Shown here: positions 1 to 8,071 of the stretch, one piece after another
Position numbering within the stretch: the first letter of the stretch is position 1
How the letters are laid out: each line of letters starts with the position of its first letter
From: JAMWCX01 sp964352425
GTDB lineage: Bacteria > Omnitrophota > Gorgyraeia > 2-01-FULL-45-10
Assembly (NCBI GenBank): GCA_964352425.1
Contig: CAYGRZ010000005.1
Location: 1-61,206, forward strand
DNA length: 61,206 nt
Reading direction: 5' to 3'
Notes under the pieces: model-generated
Seen by the model: only the letters and a program-made list of their open reading frames with translations
The model's database searches: none
What the model was told of the DNA's origin: nothing
Program-made: the position numbers and the translations under genes

Positions 1-44
1 GGACAGAGATTGTAAAATCTCTTCCTACTCTATTTAAAATACCG

Positions 45-74
45 TGCAATAATTTTGGTACTTTTGGCATCCTA
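45..74 (+). promoter_or_regulatory. Candidate ECF-sigma promoter, copy 1
   Basis: TGCAATAAT (45-53), a 14-nt spacer ending in CTTTTGG, then CATCCTA (68-74) followed by TGTGGTAG. The same arrangement, with the same 14-nt spacer, occurs on the minus strand at 35555-35526 and 34691-34662, near the ECF sigma factor gene. It points toward the 209-1196 operon, but that operon also has its own housekeeping-type promoter. The only reading frame directly after it (from about 88) stops after 15 codons. The assignment is inferred from similarity among the three copies. Confidence 0.5.
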
Positions 75-130
75 TGTGGTAGGGGAATGTTTGTGGGTTT
101 GATGGGGATTGACAAAGCAAAAAAACAGTA

Positions 131-180
131 TTGACATGGCTTGCCTAACAAGTTATACTATTTGCTAGTTTGTTAGGCAA
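131..180 (+). promoter_or_regulatory. Sigma70 promoter with overlapping palindromic operator
   Basis: TTGACA (131-136) and TATACT (154-159) are separated by exactly 17 bp. An 11-bp perfect inverted repeat, TTGCCTAACAA (141-151) and TTGTTAGGCAA (170-180), straddles the -10 box: one arm lies in the spacer and the other just past the start of transcription. A dimeric repressor bound here would block transcription. This arrangement is typical of autoregulated toxin-antitoxin operons, and the first gene downstream is the natural candidate repressor (inference). Confidence 0.75.
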
Positions 181-208
181 TTTTATAATATGAAGGATCG
201 GAGGGCGT

Positions 209-529
209 ATGAGAGGGGTGATCAAAGGGGCGCTTGCGGAAGAGCTCGATAATTCTATCAGAATGAAGAAAGAGTATGAGCTTGCTTTGGCAAAATTACC
301 TGAAGGATGCTTATCGGTAAAGAAAAGAGGAGGTCGTAAATATATCTATTTGGCCCAGAGGAAGGGTGATAAAGTACGATGGGTCTATAAGGGCAGAGTG
401 TCCGAGGAGCAGGTAAAAAAATATAAGGAAGCTACGTTATTGCGGGCAAAGTACCGAAAACTGCTGTCTCAGGTAAAAAAGCAGATCAGGTTTTTAAAAG
501 GAGCCTTGCGTGGAAAAGAAGCAATCTGA
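209..529 (+). CDS. Small basic protein, probable partner of the downstream nucleotidyltransferase
   Basis: A 106-residue basic, helix-rich protein that I cannot assign to a named family with certainty. It is lysine- and arginine-rich, with a central segment around residues 38-62 (KKRGGRKYIYLAQRKGDKVR) resembling a short beta-hairpin, followed by a long charged helix. The start is set by GGAGGG at 200-205, four bases before the ATG. It overlaps the next gene by 20 nt, so the two are translationally coupled. Small basic proteins encoded directly before a nucleotidyltransferase gene, behind a palindromic operator, are often antitoxins or DNA-binding regulators. That role is inference from context. 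Confidence 0.65.
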   Translation: MRGVIKGALAEELDNSIRMKKEYELALAKLPEGCLSVKKRGGRKYIYLAQRKGDKVRWVYKGRVSEEQVKKYKEATLLRAKYRKLLSQVKKQIRFLKGALRGKEAI

Positions 530-1196
530 ACTATGTTTTGAGATCTTAAGGCGATTCCACAAAGAAGGCATATTGCGCGATCTCATACTTATAGGGAGTT
601 GGTGTGTCTATTTCTACAAAGATTACTTTAAAACAGCTTCCTATATAGAGAATGTCACGATTAAAACAAGGGATATCGACTTTTTGATAGACAATCCTCG
701 TCGGATAAAAATAGAGGTAAACATCCCTCTTCTTCTAAGGGACCTTGGGTTCGTGACGATTTTTAAAGGCAGCCAAGGATATATTAAGCTAGATCATCCC
801 GACCTGCTCTTGGAATTTTTAGTTCCGGAAATAGGGAAGGGAACGCATAAGCCATATCCATTGCCGATGTTGGGGATGAACGCTGTTTCTCTAAGATTTT
901 TGTCTTTTCTTTCGCAAAATACCATCAAGATAAAAGTCGAAGACTTTTATGTAACCATGCCGCACCCCGCGAACTTCGCTTTACACAAACTCATAATGTA
1001 CAAGCGGAGGCTAAAAAAGGAAAAGGCGTTAAAGGACCGGAATACCGCACTGGAGGTCTTGAAAGTTCTTATAAAAAGCGGCGAAACCGGCACGATCAAA
1101 AAAGTTTTTCATTCCGTGCCTAAAAAATGGCAGGCGAAAATAATTAATGGCCTGGAGGAGACCGGAGAAGGAGATATCCTCGATGTTCTTGTATAA
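510..1196 (+). CDS. Nucleotidyltransferase-fold protein (NTP_transf_8/AbiEii-like), possible toxin
   Basis: A 228-residue protein of the DNA polymerase-beta type nucleotidyltransferase superfamily. The active-site signature is visible: IGSWCVYFY near residues 27-35 (Gly-Ser motif) and TRDIDFLI near 53-60, which supplies the paired metal-binding acidic residues. The C-terminal half is helical and basic. The start is GTG at 510, chosen because GGAG lies at 500-503 and the frame opens inside the upstream gene. Such two-gene units resemble AbiE-like or MenT-like toxin-antitoxin systems, where the transferase modifies tRNA or protein with nucleotides. Activity and target cannot be read from the sequence. 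Confidence 0.7.
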   Translation: MEKKQSELCFEILRRFHKEGILRDLILIGSWCVYFYKDYFKTASYIENVTIKTRDIDFLIDNPRRIKIEVNIPLLLRDLGFVTIFKGSQGYIKLDHPDLLLEFLVPEIGKGTHKPYPLPMLGMNAVSLRFLSFLSQNTIKIKVEDFYVTMPHPANFALHKLIMYKRRLKKEKALKDRNTALEVLKVLIKSGETGTIKKVFHSVPKKWQAKIINGLEETGEGDILDVLV

Positions 1197-1205
1197 AGAA
1201 GGAAT

Positions 1206-1268
1206 TGCACCGCTTCGCTTAAGCTCATGGCTTAAGGATACAATCATTGTGAAGATGAGGGAGATCAT
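1206..1268 (+). repeat. 63-bp direct repeat, left copy
   Basis: This stretch is identical, base for base, to 2311-2373. After the perfect 63 bp the copies diverge but still share a CTGGCGG block. It lies between the nucleotidyltransferase gene and the ORF6N remnant. Together the two copies bracket the ORF6N remnant and the AbrB/RelE-type pair, which suggests duplication or integration by recombination at this sequence. Confidence 0.85.
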
Positions 1269-1280
1269 CAAACTGGCGGG

Positions 1281-1475
1281 ATGAGGGTGATGTTGGATAG
1301 AGATTTGACTCATTTATACGGGGTTCCTACAAAACGGCTGAATGAGCGGGTTAAAAGGAACTCAAAACGGTTCCCCGCGGATTTTATGTTTCAAATGACT
1401 GAAACAGAGAAAGGTGATGTGGTCGCAAAATGCGACCGCATCAGAGGGCTAAAGTTTTCTTATCAACTACCCTAG
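1281..1475 (+). pseudogene. ORF6N-domain gene remnant
   Basis: The 64 codons match the core of ORF6N domains (phage/plasmid KilA-N-like DNA-binding proteins): VMLDRDLTHLYGVPTKRLNE, then VKRNSKRFPADFMFQMTETE. The usual N-terminal lead-in (about 20 residues ending in a RGQ-like motif) is missing and replaced by the 63-bp repeat. A stop follows ...FSYQLP, just where the conserved YAFTEQG-type segment should begin. It is therefore truncated at both ends. The ATG at 1281 has no convincing ribosome binding site. Confidence 0.7.
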
Positions 1476-1551
1476 GTCGCAGGGTAGCACCAAGTGGGAT
1501 GGCACCCATAAGACGGGGCGTTTCTCTTAGATGTACTAATAATCAGGTGTC

Positions 1552-1579
1552 TTGACAACTATGCATTTTGTGATATACT
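1552..1579 (+). promoter_or_regulatory. Sigma70 promoter for the AbrB/RelE-type pair
   Basis: TTGACA at 1552-1557 and TATACT at 1574-1579 with a 16-bp spacer. Transcription would begin near 1586, leaving a leader of about 48 nt before the ATG at 1634. Confidence 0.7.
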
Positions 1580-1633
1580 TGAATTGTAAGAATGTAAGGA
1601 AGTAAGGAATAAATGCATAGCCAGGAGGGCATC

Positions 1634-1918
1634 ATGAAGACGACGGCAGGGAGCAGGCTCTATATTTCCCATGTGACATCGAAAGGCCAGACCACTATTC
1701 CCAGGCAGGTGCGAGCTATTCTTGGGTTGGCGGAAGGGTCCGAGATAGCCTTTAAGCCTGAGAAGGGTGGTTTTATGCTCATAAGGGTTACCACCACTAT
1801 CAAAGGAGCGGATCCGTATACATCCCAAGAGTGGGAGAAGATCAAGAAGCTTGCGTCAGAAAAGGGCAGGACATTCAGGACGAAAGAGGCCCTGCTAAGG
1901 CATCTCCACAAGGCATGA
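1634..1918 (+). CDS. AbrB/SpoVT-MazE-type antitoxin
   Basis: A 94-residue protein with an N-terminal swapped-hairpin AbrB domain: VTSKGQTTIPRQVRAILGL is the family signature, with the KGQ-(V/T)TIP core intact. The C-terminal half (EWEKIKKLASEKGRTFRTKEALLRHLHKA) is helical and would wrap the toxin. I start it at 1634 because AGGAGG sits at 1623-1628, at ideal spacing. An in-frame ATG at 1613 would place that site inside the gene. The stop lies 6 nt before the RelE-like gene, the usual antitoxin-first order. It probably represses its own promoter, as family members do. Confidence 0.85.
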   Translation: MKTTAGSRLYISHVTSKGQTTIPRQVRAILGLAEGSEIAFKPEKGGFMLIRVTTTIKGADPYTSQEWEKIKKLASEKGRTFRTKEALLRHLHKA

Positions 1919-1924
1919 TGAACA

Positions 1925-2209
1925 ATGAACTTTAATCTCAAGCCTTCTTTTGGGCGCATTTATAAGAAACTTCCCTCATATGAAAAGCAGGTAATTGATA
2001 TCAAGATCGCCGAGCTTTTCGATTATTACAGCAAACGCACGTTTTTTGCCAAGCTCAGGGTAAAAAAGCTAAGTGGCCGAGGAAATTTCTTCGAAATCGA
2101 CACCTCTTCGAACAGGAGAATTCTGATACGTAAGTATAAAGATCTTATCGAATTTATAGCCTATGGCAATCATGATGAGATACGGCGCTTTCTGAAAAGC
2201 TTCGAGTAG
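1925..2209 (+). CDS. RelE/ParE-superfamily toxin-like protein
   Basis: A 94-residue basic protein with the small RelE-fold layout: an N-terminal strand and long helix (PSFGRIYKKLPSYEKQVIDIKIAELFDYY), a central KKLSGRGNFFEIDTSSNRRILIRK strand block, and a C-terminal YGNHDEIRRFLK helix. The K-L-SGRG-N-FEID-RRI pattern is what mRNA-interferase-type toxins show around their substrate groove. It directly follows the antitoxin gene in one operon. Whether it cleaves mRNA or poisons another target cannot be told from the sequence. Confidence 0.75.
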   Translation: MNFNLKPSFGRIYKKLPSYEKQVIDIKIAELFDYYSKRTFFAKLRVKKLSGRGNFFEIDTSSNRRILIRKYKDLIEFIAYGNHDEIRRFLKSFE

Positions 2210-2310
2210 TTAGAGGTTTAATGAGCGGCAAGTTAAGGCCGTCACCTTTATCTTCATTGCTAAGACAAAGAGCCTGGAGCCGGCACAGCTGCGCACGCAT
2301 CTCAAAGAAC

Positions 2311-2373
2311 TGCACCGCTTCGCTTAAGCTCATGGCTTAAGGATACAATCATTGTGAAGATGAGGGAGATCAT
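2311..2373 (+). repeat. 63-bp direct repeat, right copy
   Basis: Perfect copy of 1206-1268, 1105 bp downstream. The intervening 2210-2310 has no gene. A GAGTGAG then G-rich tract (about 2384-2405) follows, in place of the ORF6N coding sequence that follows the left copy. I see nothing else coding in 2210-2446. Confidence 0.85.
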
Positions 2374-2446
2374 TGGGCTGGCGGAGTGAGTGGGGGGGGT
2401 GGGGGTACGATCTATCTTCCCATTCCCAAGAAAAAAGGTAAATTTA

Positions 2447-2572
2447 CTTGACAGATATAATATCGGCGTGTATACTTATCCGTACTATCTTAACAGATAT
2501 GGTACCGGCGTGCGTACTTAAATGTATTATCTTGACAGATATGATACTGGCGTGTATACTTAAATATACTAT
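2447..2572 (+). promoter_or_regulatory. Three tandem 42-bp repeats, each carrying a promoter
   Basis: Three consecutive 42-bp units. Unit 1: TTGACA 2448-2453 and TATACT 2471-2476. Unit 2: TTAACA 2490-2495 and CGTACT 2513-2518. Unit 3: TTGACA 2532-2537 and TATACT 2555-2560. All have 17-bp spacers, and units 1 and 3 are consensus-grade. They drive the FecR gene and probably the polysaccharide export operon behind it. GGAGG at 2595-2599 precedes the ATG at 2607. Copy number could change by slippage or recombination. Confidence 0.8.
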
Positions 2573-2606
2573 AGTGTATTAATATCAAGATCAACGGAGG
2601 AATGAG

Positions 2607-3416
2607 ATGAAGAAAGCCGCTCTGGCAGTTGCTTTTATCGCTATACTTGGCTTGCTTGCAATGCCGGCGTTCGCCCAGGTGCAGATTCCCACGCCTTTGC
2701 AGGGGATGACAGAGATGACGGCATCCGTGACGAAGATGCAGGGTGAGGTCCTTGTGACAAAAGCCGGTCAGTCTGCAGTCCAACCGCTGAAGATAGGGGA
2801 TGTCCTCGGTTCCGGAGACAAGATCGAGACTAAGGATAACGGTAAGGTCGGAATAAAGATGGAAAACGGCAATCTCATCAATCTCACCCCGAATTCCGAG
2901 ATCGTCCTGTCGAGGCTCGCCTCAAACCCGAAAACCGGTGACTACGAGAATCTCATGGAATCCAAGTACGGGACGATACGCGCCCACGTTGTCGCGAAGG
3001 TAAAGGGAAAATCCACATTCAGGATAAAGACCCCCACCGCGATAAGCGGCGCCAGGGGGACAGTCTTCTATCTTATCATCACCGCGACCGAGACGCGCGT
3101 TTTTGTAGTGAGCGGTTCGGTCGATTTCTCGAACCCGAACTCCGGAGATACATTCGTCGTCGTCGAGAACATGACAGCGCTGTCTGAAGCTGCCGGCGTT
3201 TCAGAGCCGGTCGAGCTGACGGGCGCGGATAAAGAGGCTGTCCTGGCCGCGTACGAGGCGAGCCTGGCCACCGATTCCGATACAGATGAGGATATCGATC
3301 AGGATGTCCCTGATGCGCCGTCGCAGGTAGACAGCCCGCAGACGCCGACGGATAATCCGCCGCCGGTGGTGCCGCCGGAACCGACGCCGGAACCGACGCC
3401 GCCGAGCAAATCGTAG
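2607..3416 (+). CDS. Secreted FecR-domain protein
   Basis: A 269-residue protein with a clear Sec signal peptide (MKKAALAVAFIAILGLLAMPAFA, cleavage after AFA), so it acts in the periplasm. Residues about 35-190 form a FecR-type beta domain. MQGEVLVTKAG, DVLGSGDKIETKDNGKVGIKM and TPTAISGARGTVF correspond to the conserved stretches of that family. The C-terminal 50 residues are acidic, then proline-rich (PEPTPEP repeats), looking like a flexible linker. There is no transmembrane helix or N-terminal anti-sigma segment, so it is not a classical FecR signal transducer. It starts the operon, 9 nt before the barrel gene. Confidence 0.85.
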   Translation: MKKAALAVAFIAILGLLAMPAFAQVQIPTPLQGMTEMTASVTKMQGEVLVTKAGQSAVQPLKIGDVLGSGDKIETKDNGKVGIKMENGNLINLTPNSEIVLSRLASNPKTGDYENLMESKYGTIRAHVVAKVKGKSTFRIKTPTAISGARGTVFYLIITATETRVFVVSGSVDFSNPNSGDTFVVVENMTALSEAAGVSEPVELTGADKEAVLAAYEASLATDSDTDEDIDQDVPDAPSQVDSPQTPTDNPPPVVPPEPTPEPTPPSKS

Positions 3417-3425
3417 GAGCATGTA

Positions 3426-4601
3426 ATGAAGAGACAGATAGTAGCCGTTAGCTGTCGGCTCTTGGCTCTTAGCCTCGTGATGGCTCCGTGCCTTTTCGCG
3501 CAGCCCGGCGAAGGCATAAAGCACGGCAACTGGAAACTTCATCCCGTAGGCGCGATCCAGGAACAGTTCGACTCCAATATATTCCAGGAGCCTGACAATA
3601 CAAATAAAGACTGGATCACGACCTTCAGGGGCGGATTCCAGGGCGAAGGCATCGTCATGGCCGATACCGCTCTTAAAGGGGGCTACCTTGCCGAGTATAA
3701 TCTCTTCGCCAACTATCCCAAGCAGAGCGCATTAAACCAATACGTCAACGCGGCGATAGAACACGAATTTAAAGATATCACGTTCAAAACCGATGATTCG
3801 TTCCAGCACACGTATAGCAGGCCCGACTCGGAAACGACGCAAAGGGTCCTGTGGAACAAAAACGATCTCGGGTTTAAGGCGTCGGCTGAATACAACAGGT
3901 TCGGCTGGTCCGCCGAATATAGGCCTATCTACTATAATTACCAGACCGACGGATGGCAGGGCGAGAACAGGTGGGAAAATGACGCCAGCATCGTCCTCAG
4001 CTACCGCATTTATACGAAGACATATGTCTTCACCGAATTCAACTATGGCAATATTGACTATGTCAAGAAGGTCAACTCCGACGCCAATTTCTTCCAGGGC
4101 CTGGTGGGTGTAAGAGGTAAACTTACCGCAAAGCTCACGGGAACGGTAAAGGCCGGCTGGCAATATCGCGGCTATACCAGAGGAACGATGAAGGATTACG
4201 ACAGCCCGGTGACGATGGCCGGCCTCCTCGAGGAATTCAGCGACCGCGACAAGTTGGAGATAAACTGGATACGTTCGCCATACGAGTCGCTCTACAGCGG
4301 AACGAACTACTACGTAGACAACAGTATAAACCTCAGGCATACGCACAAATTCACCGATAAACTGTCCGGGAACATAGGCGGCCTCTACCGGCTGACCCAG
4401 TATCCTACCGAGACATTGGACGGCGGCACGTGGAAGAAGAGGCTGGATAATACGTGGAATGTCGGCGCCGGCGTCGAGTATGCCATGCAGAAATGGCTCG
4501 TCTGTAACGCCGGATACACCTTCATCCAGAGGCAGTCCAATTTTGGCAGCTCTGATTATAACGATAATCTCGCCACGGTCTCGGTCAAGGCGACGTATTA
4601 A
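3426..4601 (+). CDS. Outer-membrane beta-barrel protein of the polysaccharide locus
   Basis: A 391-residue protein with a signal peptide ending in CLFAQ (about residue 26). The mature part is rich in alternating aromatic/polar strands (for example ATVSVKATY at the very C-terminus, and repeated GWQYRGYTRG- and YSAEYRPIYYNYQ-like strands), as in the outer-membrane beta-barrel family often paired with Wza-type exporters. The terminal aromatic residue fits a BAM recognition signal. Position between the FecR and Wza-like genes suggests a role in polysaccharide secretion or anchoring. Substrate is unknown. Confidence 0.75.
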   Translation: MKRQIVAVSCRLLALSLVMAPCLFAQPGEGIKHGNWKLHPVGAIQEQFDSNIFQEPDNTNKDWITTFRGGFQGEGIVMADTALKGGYLAEYNLFANYPKQSALNQYVNAAIEHEFKDITFKTDDSFQHTYSRPDSETTQRVLWNKNDLGFKASAEYNRFGWSAEYRPIYYNYQTDGWQGENRWENDASIVLSYRIYTKTYVFTEFNYGNIDYVKKVNSDANFFQGLVGVRGKLTAKLTGTVKAGWQYRGYTRGTMKDYDSPVTMAGLLEEFSDRDKLEINWIRSPYESLYSGTNYYVDNSINLRHTHKFTDKLSGNIGGLYRLTQYPTETLDGGTWKKRLDNTWNVGAGVEYAMQKWLVCNAGYTFIQRQSNFGSSDYNDNLATVSVKATY

Positions 4602-4633
4602 TATCCTGCCGTTTTAACCTGCGAAAGAACGAT

Positions 4634-5203
4634 ATGCGTAGATTAATATTTTTTTCAGTTGCCTTATTGTCACTCGCCATTTTTGCGGCCGCGTCCTGCG
4701 GCGAATATAAGATAGAGACGGGAGACCTCCTCCTTATCACCGTCTATGACCAGACCGACCTTACCACGAAAGTCCGCGTTACCAACGGCGAGCTATCATT
4801 TCCGCTCATAGGCAATGTAAAGGCCGAAGGGCTTACCGTCGGGGAATTGACCAAGACCATCGAAGACCGCCTGCGTGAGGATTACCTGGTCAATCCTAAG
4901 GTTAACGTTGTCGTCGAAGAATATAATCCCCGCAAGGTCTTTGTGCTGGGCTCGGTCGACAAGCCGGGCGCGTATGAACTGCCGGCGAACAGGCCCACCA
5001 CCGTTATCGAAGCCATCACGATGGCGGGAGGCTTCAGCAAGGTGGCCGACCGGAACGGCACGAAAGTGATACGCAAGACCGCCGCCGGCAAGGAAGAGAC
5101 GATAAAGGTGAAGGCAGACGACATAACGCAGAAGGGCCAGAAGGACAAGGACGTCACGGTCCAGCCCAATGACGTCGTATTTGTTCCGGAGAGTTTTTTC
5201 TGA
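4634..5203 (+). CDS. Wza-like polysaccharide export lipoprotein
   Basis: A 189-residue outer-membrane polysaccharide export protein. The N-terminus is a signal peptide with a usable lipobox (AASC, Cys near 22). The Poly_export domain follows (YKIETGDLLLITVYDQTDLTTKVRV, FPLIGNVKAEGLTVGEL), then one SLBB domain (KVFVLGSVDKPGAYELPANRPTTVIEAITMAGGF). It is much shorter than E. coli Wza and lacks the C-terminal membrane-spanning helix. The neighbouring barrel protein may therefore provide the pore (inference). The stop lies 1 nt before the ATG of the BY-kinase gene. Confidence 0.9.
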   Translation: MRRLIFFSVALLSLAIFAAASCGEYKIETGDLLLITVYDQTDLTTKVRVTNGELSFPLIGNVKAEGLTVGELTKTIEDRLREDYLVNPKVNVVVEEYNPRKVFVLGSVDKPGAYELPANRPTTVIEAITMAGGFSKVADRNGTKVIRKTAAGKEETIKVKADDITQKGQKDKDVTVQPNDVVFVPESFF

Positions 5204-5204
5204 T

Positions 5205-6857
5205 ATGGAAACATCAATACCTGTACAGGAACAGGAAATAGAGATAAACCTGCAGGATTACATCACGATAATCCGGCGCAGGCGCTGGGTCATCCTCACC
5301 TTCTTCATCGTGGTGACGACCGTCGTCACGGTGTGGACGTACCTGCAGACGCCGGTATACCGCGCCACGACGACAGTCCTCATTGACCAGGAAACGCCGG
5401 ATGTCCTCGCCGCCAAAGACGGCCTCTCGCTCGGCTCGCCCGGATATGTCTCATACCGCGAGTATTACCAGACACAGCTCGAGATAATAAAGAGCCGCGC
5501 CATAGCAAAAGACGTCTTCTCAGCGCTTGCGCTGGAGAAAAGCCCGAAATATGTCGGAGCGATAGATCCTATAAAGCGGTTCCTCTCAAAACTCAAAGTT
5601 GAGCCGTCCCGGAATACCAGGCTGGTCTATATAAATTACGAGGATGAGGACAGGGAGCTCGCGACTCAGATAGTCAACATGATGGCCACCGTTTATTCGG
5701 CGAGAAACCTCGTATGTATCTCGAAGAACGAGAACGTGAACCTCATAAAGAACGAGTACCTGAAGCTGCAGGCAAAGTATTCGGAGTATACAAAGATATT
5801 TAAATCCAAGCACCCCAAGATGACACGGCTGAAAGAAGAGATCGCCCAGCTGGAAGACCGGATGAGGAAAGAAGAGGCCGATCCTTTCAAGGCGACGGGC
5901 TTGAAGGCGAACAACGTGAGGATAATCGACGCGGCAGAAGTGCCAAAGGCGCCTGAGAGGCCGAAGAAGGCGCAGAACATCCTGATAGCGATGATCGTCG
6001 GGCTCATAGGCGGGACGGCCTTAGCCTTCCTGATAGAATACCTCGATAACACGATCAAGACGACGGACGACATAGAGCGCTATGTGAAGCTCCCGCTCCT
6101 CGGCTATATCCCTGTGATCGAAAAGAGCTTCACCGAGCTTCAGAGGGACCGCCTTGTCAACCTCCTGCCGACATGTCCTGTGAGCGAGGCATACAGGTCG
6201 ATAAGGACGGCGATCATGTTCTCAAGCTCCGAGGAGAAGACGACGAAGGATGTCCTGATAACGAGCGCCGGCCCGCAGGAAGGGAAGAGCCTGACCGCGT
6301 GCAACCTCGCCATCACGATGGCCTATAGCGGTAATTCCGTCCTCCTGGTCGATGCCGACATGAGAAAGCCGAGGATCCACGAGGTCTTCAAGCAGAAGGA
6401 GGATGTGGGCCTGAGCAATTTCCTCACCGGCCAGGCCAGCCTCGACGAGATAATCAAGAAGACCGACATAGAGAACCTCTCCGTCGTCACGTGCGGCCTT
6501 ATTCCGCCCAACCCGTCGGAGCTTTTGAGCACCAAGCGGATGAGGGAGTTCGTGGAGAAGGCGAAAGAGAAGTACAATAGCGTGATATTCGACTCACCGC
6601 CGCTCGCGGTGGTGACGGACGCGGTGGTGCTCTCGAGCATCATAGACGGCACGGTCATTGTCATCAACTCCAAGAAGACGACGCGCTCTGCCGTAACCCG
6701 TTCGAAACAGCTCCTGGAAAACGCAAAGGCTAACGTCTTTGGCGTCATCCTCAACAACTACCGCGTAGAGCGGGGCAGTTATTACTACTATTCCCATTAC
6801 TACTATGCGAAAGACTCTAAAGACGGCGGTAAACGGGAACGCAAGAAGAAGACGTGA
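5205..6857 (+). CDS. Wzz-type chain-length protein fused to a BY-kinase
   Basis: A 550-residue inner-membrane co-polymerase with a cytoplasmic tyrosine kinase. A Wzz domain lies between two membrane helices (about residues 27-47 and 258-279), with a periplasmic coiled-coil region and the PKAPERPKK motif before the second helix. The kinase has Walker A (SAGPQEGKS, about 353-361), Walker A' (LLVDADMRKP) and Walker B (VIFDSPP). It ends in a tyrosine cluster YYYYSHYYY, the autophosphorylation tail. The start at 5205 follows the upstream stop (TGATATG). An in-frame ATG at 5169 inside the preceding gene is less likely. No cognate phosphatase gene is visible nearby. Confidence 0.9.
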   Translation: METSIPVQEQEIEINLQDYITIIRRRRWVILTFFIVVTTVVTVWTYLQTPVYRATTTVLIDQETPDVLAAKDGLSLGSPGYVSYREYYQTQLEIIKSRAIAKDVFSALALEKSPKYVGAIDPIKRFLSKLKVEPSRNTRLVYINYEDEDRELATQIVNMMATVYSARNLVCISKNENVNLIKNEYLKLQAKYSEYTKIFKSKHPKMTRLKEEIAQLEDRMRKEEADPFKATGLKANNVRIIDAAEVPKAPERPKKAQNILIAMIVGLIGGTALAFLIEYLDNTIKTTDDIERYVKLPLLGYIPVIEKSFTELQRDRLVNLLPTCPVSEAYRSIRTAIMFSSSEEKTTKDVLITSAGPQEGKSLTACNLAITMAYSGNSVLLVDADMRKPRIHEVFKQKEDVGLSNFLTGQASLDEIIKKTDIENLSVVTCGLIPPNPSELLSTKRMREFVEKAKEKYNSVIFDSPPLAVVTDAVVLSSIIDGTVIVINSKKTTRSAVTRSKQLLENAKANVFGVILNNYRVERGSYYYYSHYYYAKDSKDGGKRERKKKT

Positions 6858-8071
6858 GTGACCGTATCGTCCGGGCCTGCCTCGTAGCTATCCTCATTTT
6901 TACGCCATTCGCCCTCGGCGCCAACAGGCTGTGGGCCATTACCCCCGTCTTTATCGTAACCCTTACAGGCCTATGCGCCCTTGTAGTGCGCTTGAACGCG
7001 CAGGGCGCCTCCGGTTTCAGGCGGACGCCGCTCGGTGTGCCGCTCTTCTTATTTCTGGCGCTTGCGGGCGCGTCGTGTCTATCTTCCGCGTATCCTCACG
7101 ACAGTATCATGGCGCTGTACAGGGTTATCACGTATATCGCGATATTCTACTGTATCGTCAATTCGTTCAATACCAGGGAAAGCATGCTCCGCCTCGTCAG
7201 TATCATCGTCGGGATCGGCGCCGTTCTTTCGCTCCTCGGGATCATCCTGTATCTCGGACACAGGTACTACAGCTACTGGCTTCCCGGCTCGACGCTCAGC
7301 GCCACTTACATAAACCGCGACCATTTTGCGGGGTACCTTGAGATGGTGATCCCGCTCGCCGTAGGATTCCTCTTTACACGGCCCTCGAAGGAGAAGAAGG
7401 TCCTGGCGGCCTTCCTGGTGATAATGATGCTCGTGGCGTTCGTGCTCGCCGCCTCGCGCGGAGCGTGGGTCTCGCTCGTGGCCGCATCTTTCATAGCGAT
7501 CCCGTTCCTTTCCGGGAAGCGGCTCCTAAAACGCATCGCGCTTGCGGCTGTCCTCTTCGGGATAATCCTGTTTTTTACCCTGTCCCAGTTTGACCTTACC
7601 GTGGCAGCGGCGAGGGCACGGACGATCATCGAGGGGGTGGGCATAGACGATACGCGCGCGCAGATGTGGCTCGGCACCACCGACCTTATAACGTCAAAGC
7701 CGTGGCTGGGGTATGGGATAGGCGCATTCATGCATGTCTTCCCGCAGTACAGGCCCGTAGGCATATACAGATACTGGTTCATCGATCACGCGCACAATGA
7801 CTATCTGGAGCTGACCTCCGAGCTGGGGATCGCCGGGCTTTTCCTGATACTGTGGGTGATCGCCTCGGCTGTCTGGACGGGGCTTACGGGGTTCCGGATC
7901 GGCGAAGGCCCGTTCAAGCGGGCTATTTCTCTCGGCGCTACTATAGGTGTAATGAGCATGGCGCTCCACAGTCTGGTAGATTTCAACCTGCATATTCCGG
8001 CGAATGCCATCATGTTCGTGACGCTCATCGGCATAATAATGGCGATGCACGGCAGGAGGCGCTATGATTAA
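6854..8071 (+). CDS. O-antigen ligase/polymerase-like membrane protein
   Basis: A 405-residue polytopic membrane protein with about ten hydrophobic helices. The Wzy_C/WaaL signature is present in the large loop and following helix: HAHNDYLELTSELGIAGL, near residues 312-329. Such proteins polymerise or ligate polysaccharide chains on the periplasmic face. The start is GTG at 6854, overlapping the BY-kinase stop by 4 nt (GTGA), so translation is coupled. Polymerase versus ligase cannot be decided from sequence. No glycosyltransferase or Wzx flippase gene lies in this locus. Confidence 0.85.
   Translation: MSDRIVRACLVAILIFTPFALGANRLWAITPVFIVTLTGLCALVVRLNAQGASGFRRTPLGVPLFLFLALAGASCLSSAYPHDSIMALYRVITYIAIFYCIVNSFNTRESMLRLVSIIVGIGAVLSLLGIILYLGHRYYSYWLPGSTLSATYINRDHFAGYLEMVIPLAVGFLFTRPSKEKKVLAAFLVIMMLVAFVLAASRGAWVSLVAASFIAIPFLSGKRLLKRIALAAVLFGIILFFTLSQFDLTVAAARARTIIEGVGIDDTRAQMWLGTTDLITSKPWLGYGIGAFMHVFPQYRPVGIYRYWFIDHAHNDYLELTSELGIAGLFLILWVIASAVWTGLTGFRIGEGPFKRAISLGATIGVMSMALHSLVDFNLHIPANAIMFVTLIGIIMAMHGRRRYD

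Noticed and set aside
2392..2405. G-quadruplex in the G-rich run
   Set aside because: Only two G runs are separated by a T; four are needed for an intramolecular quadruplex.
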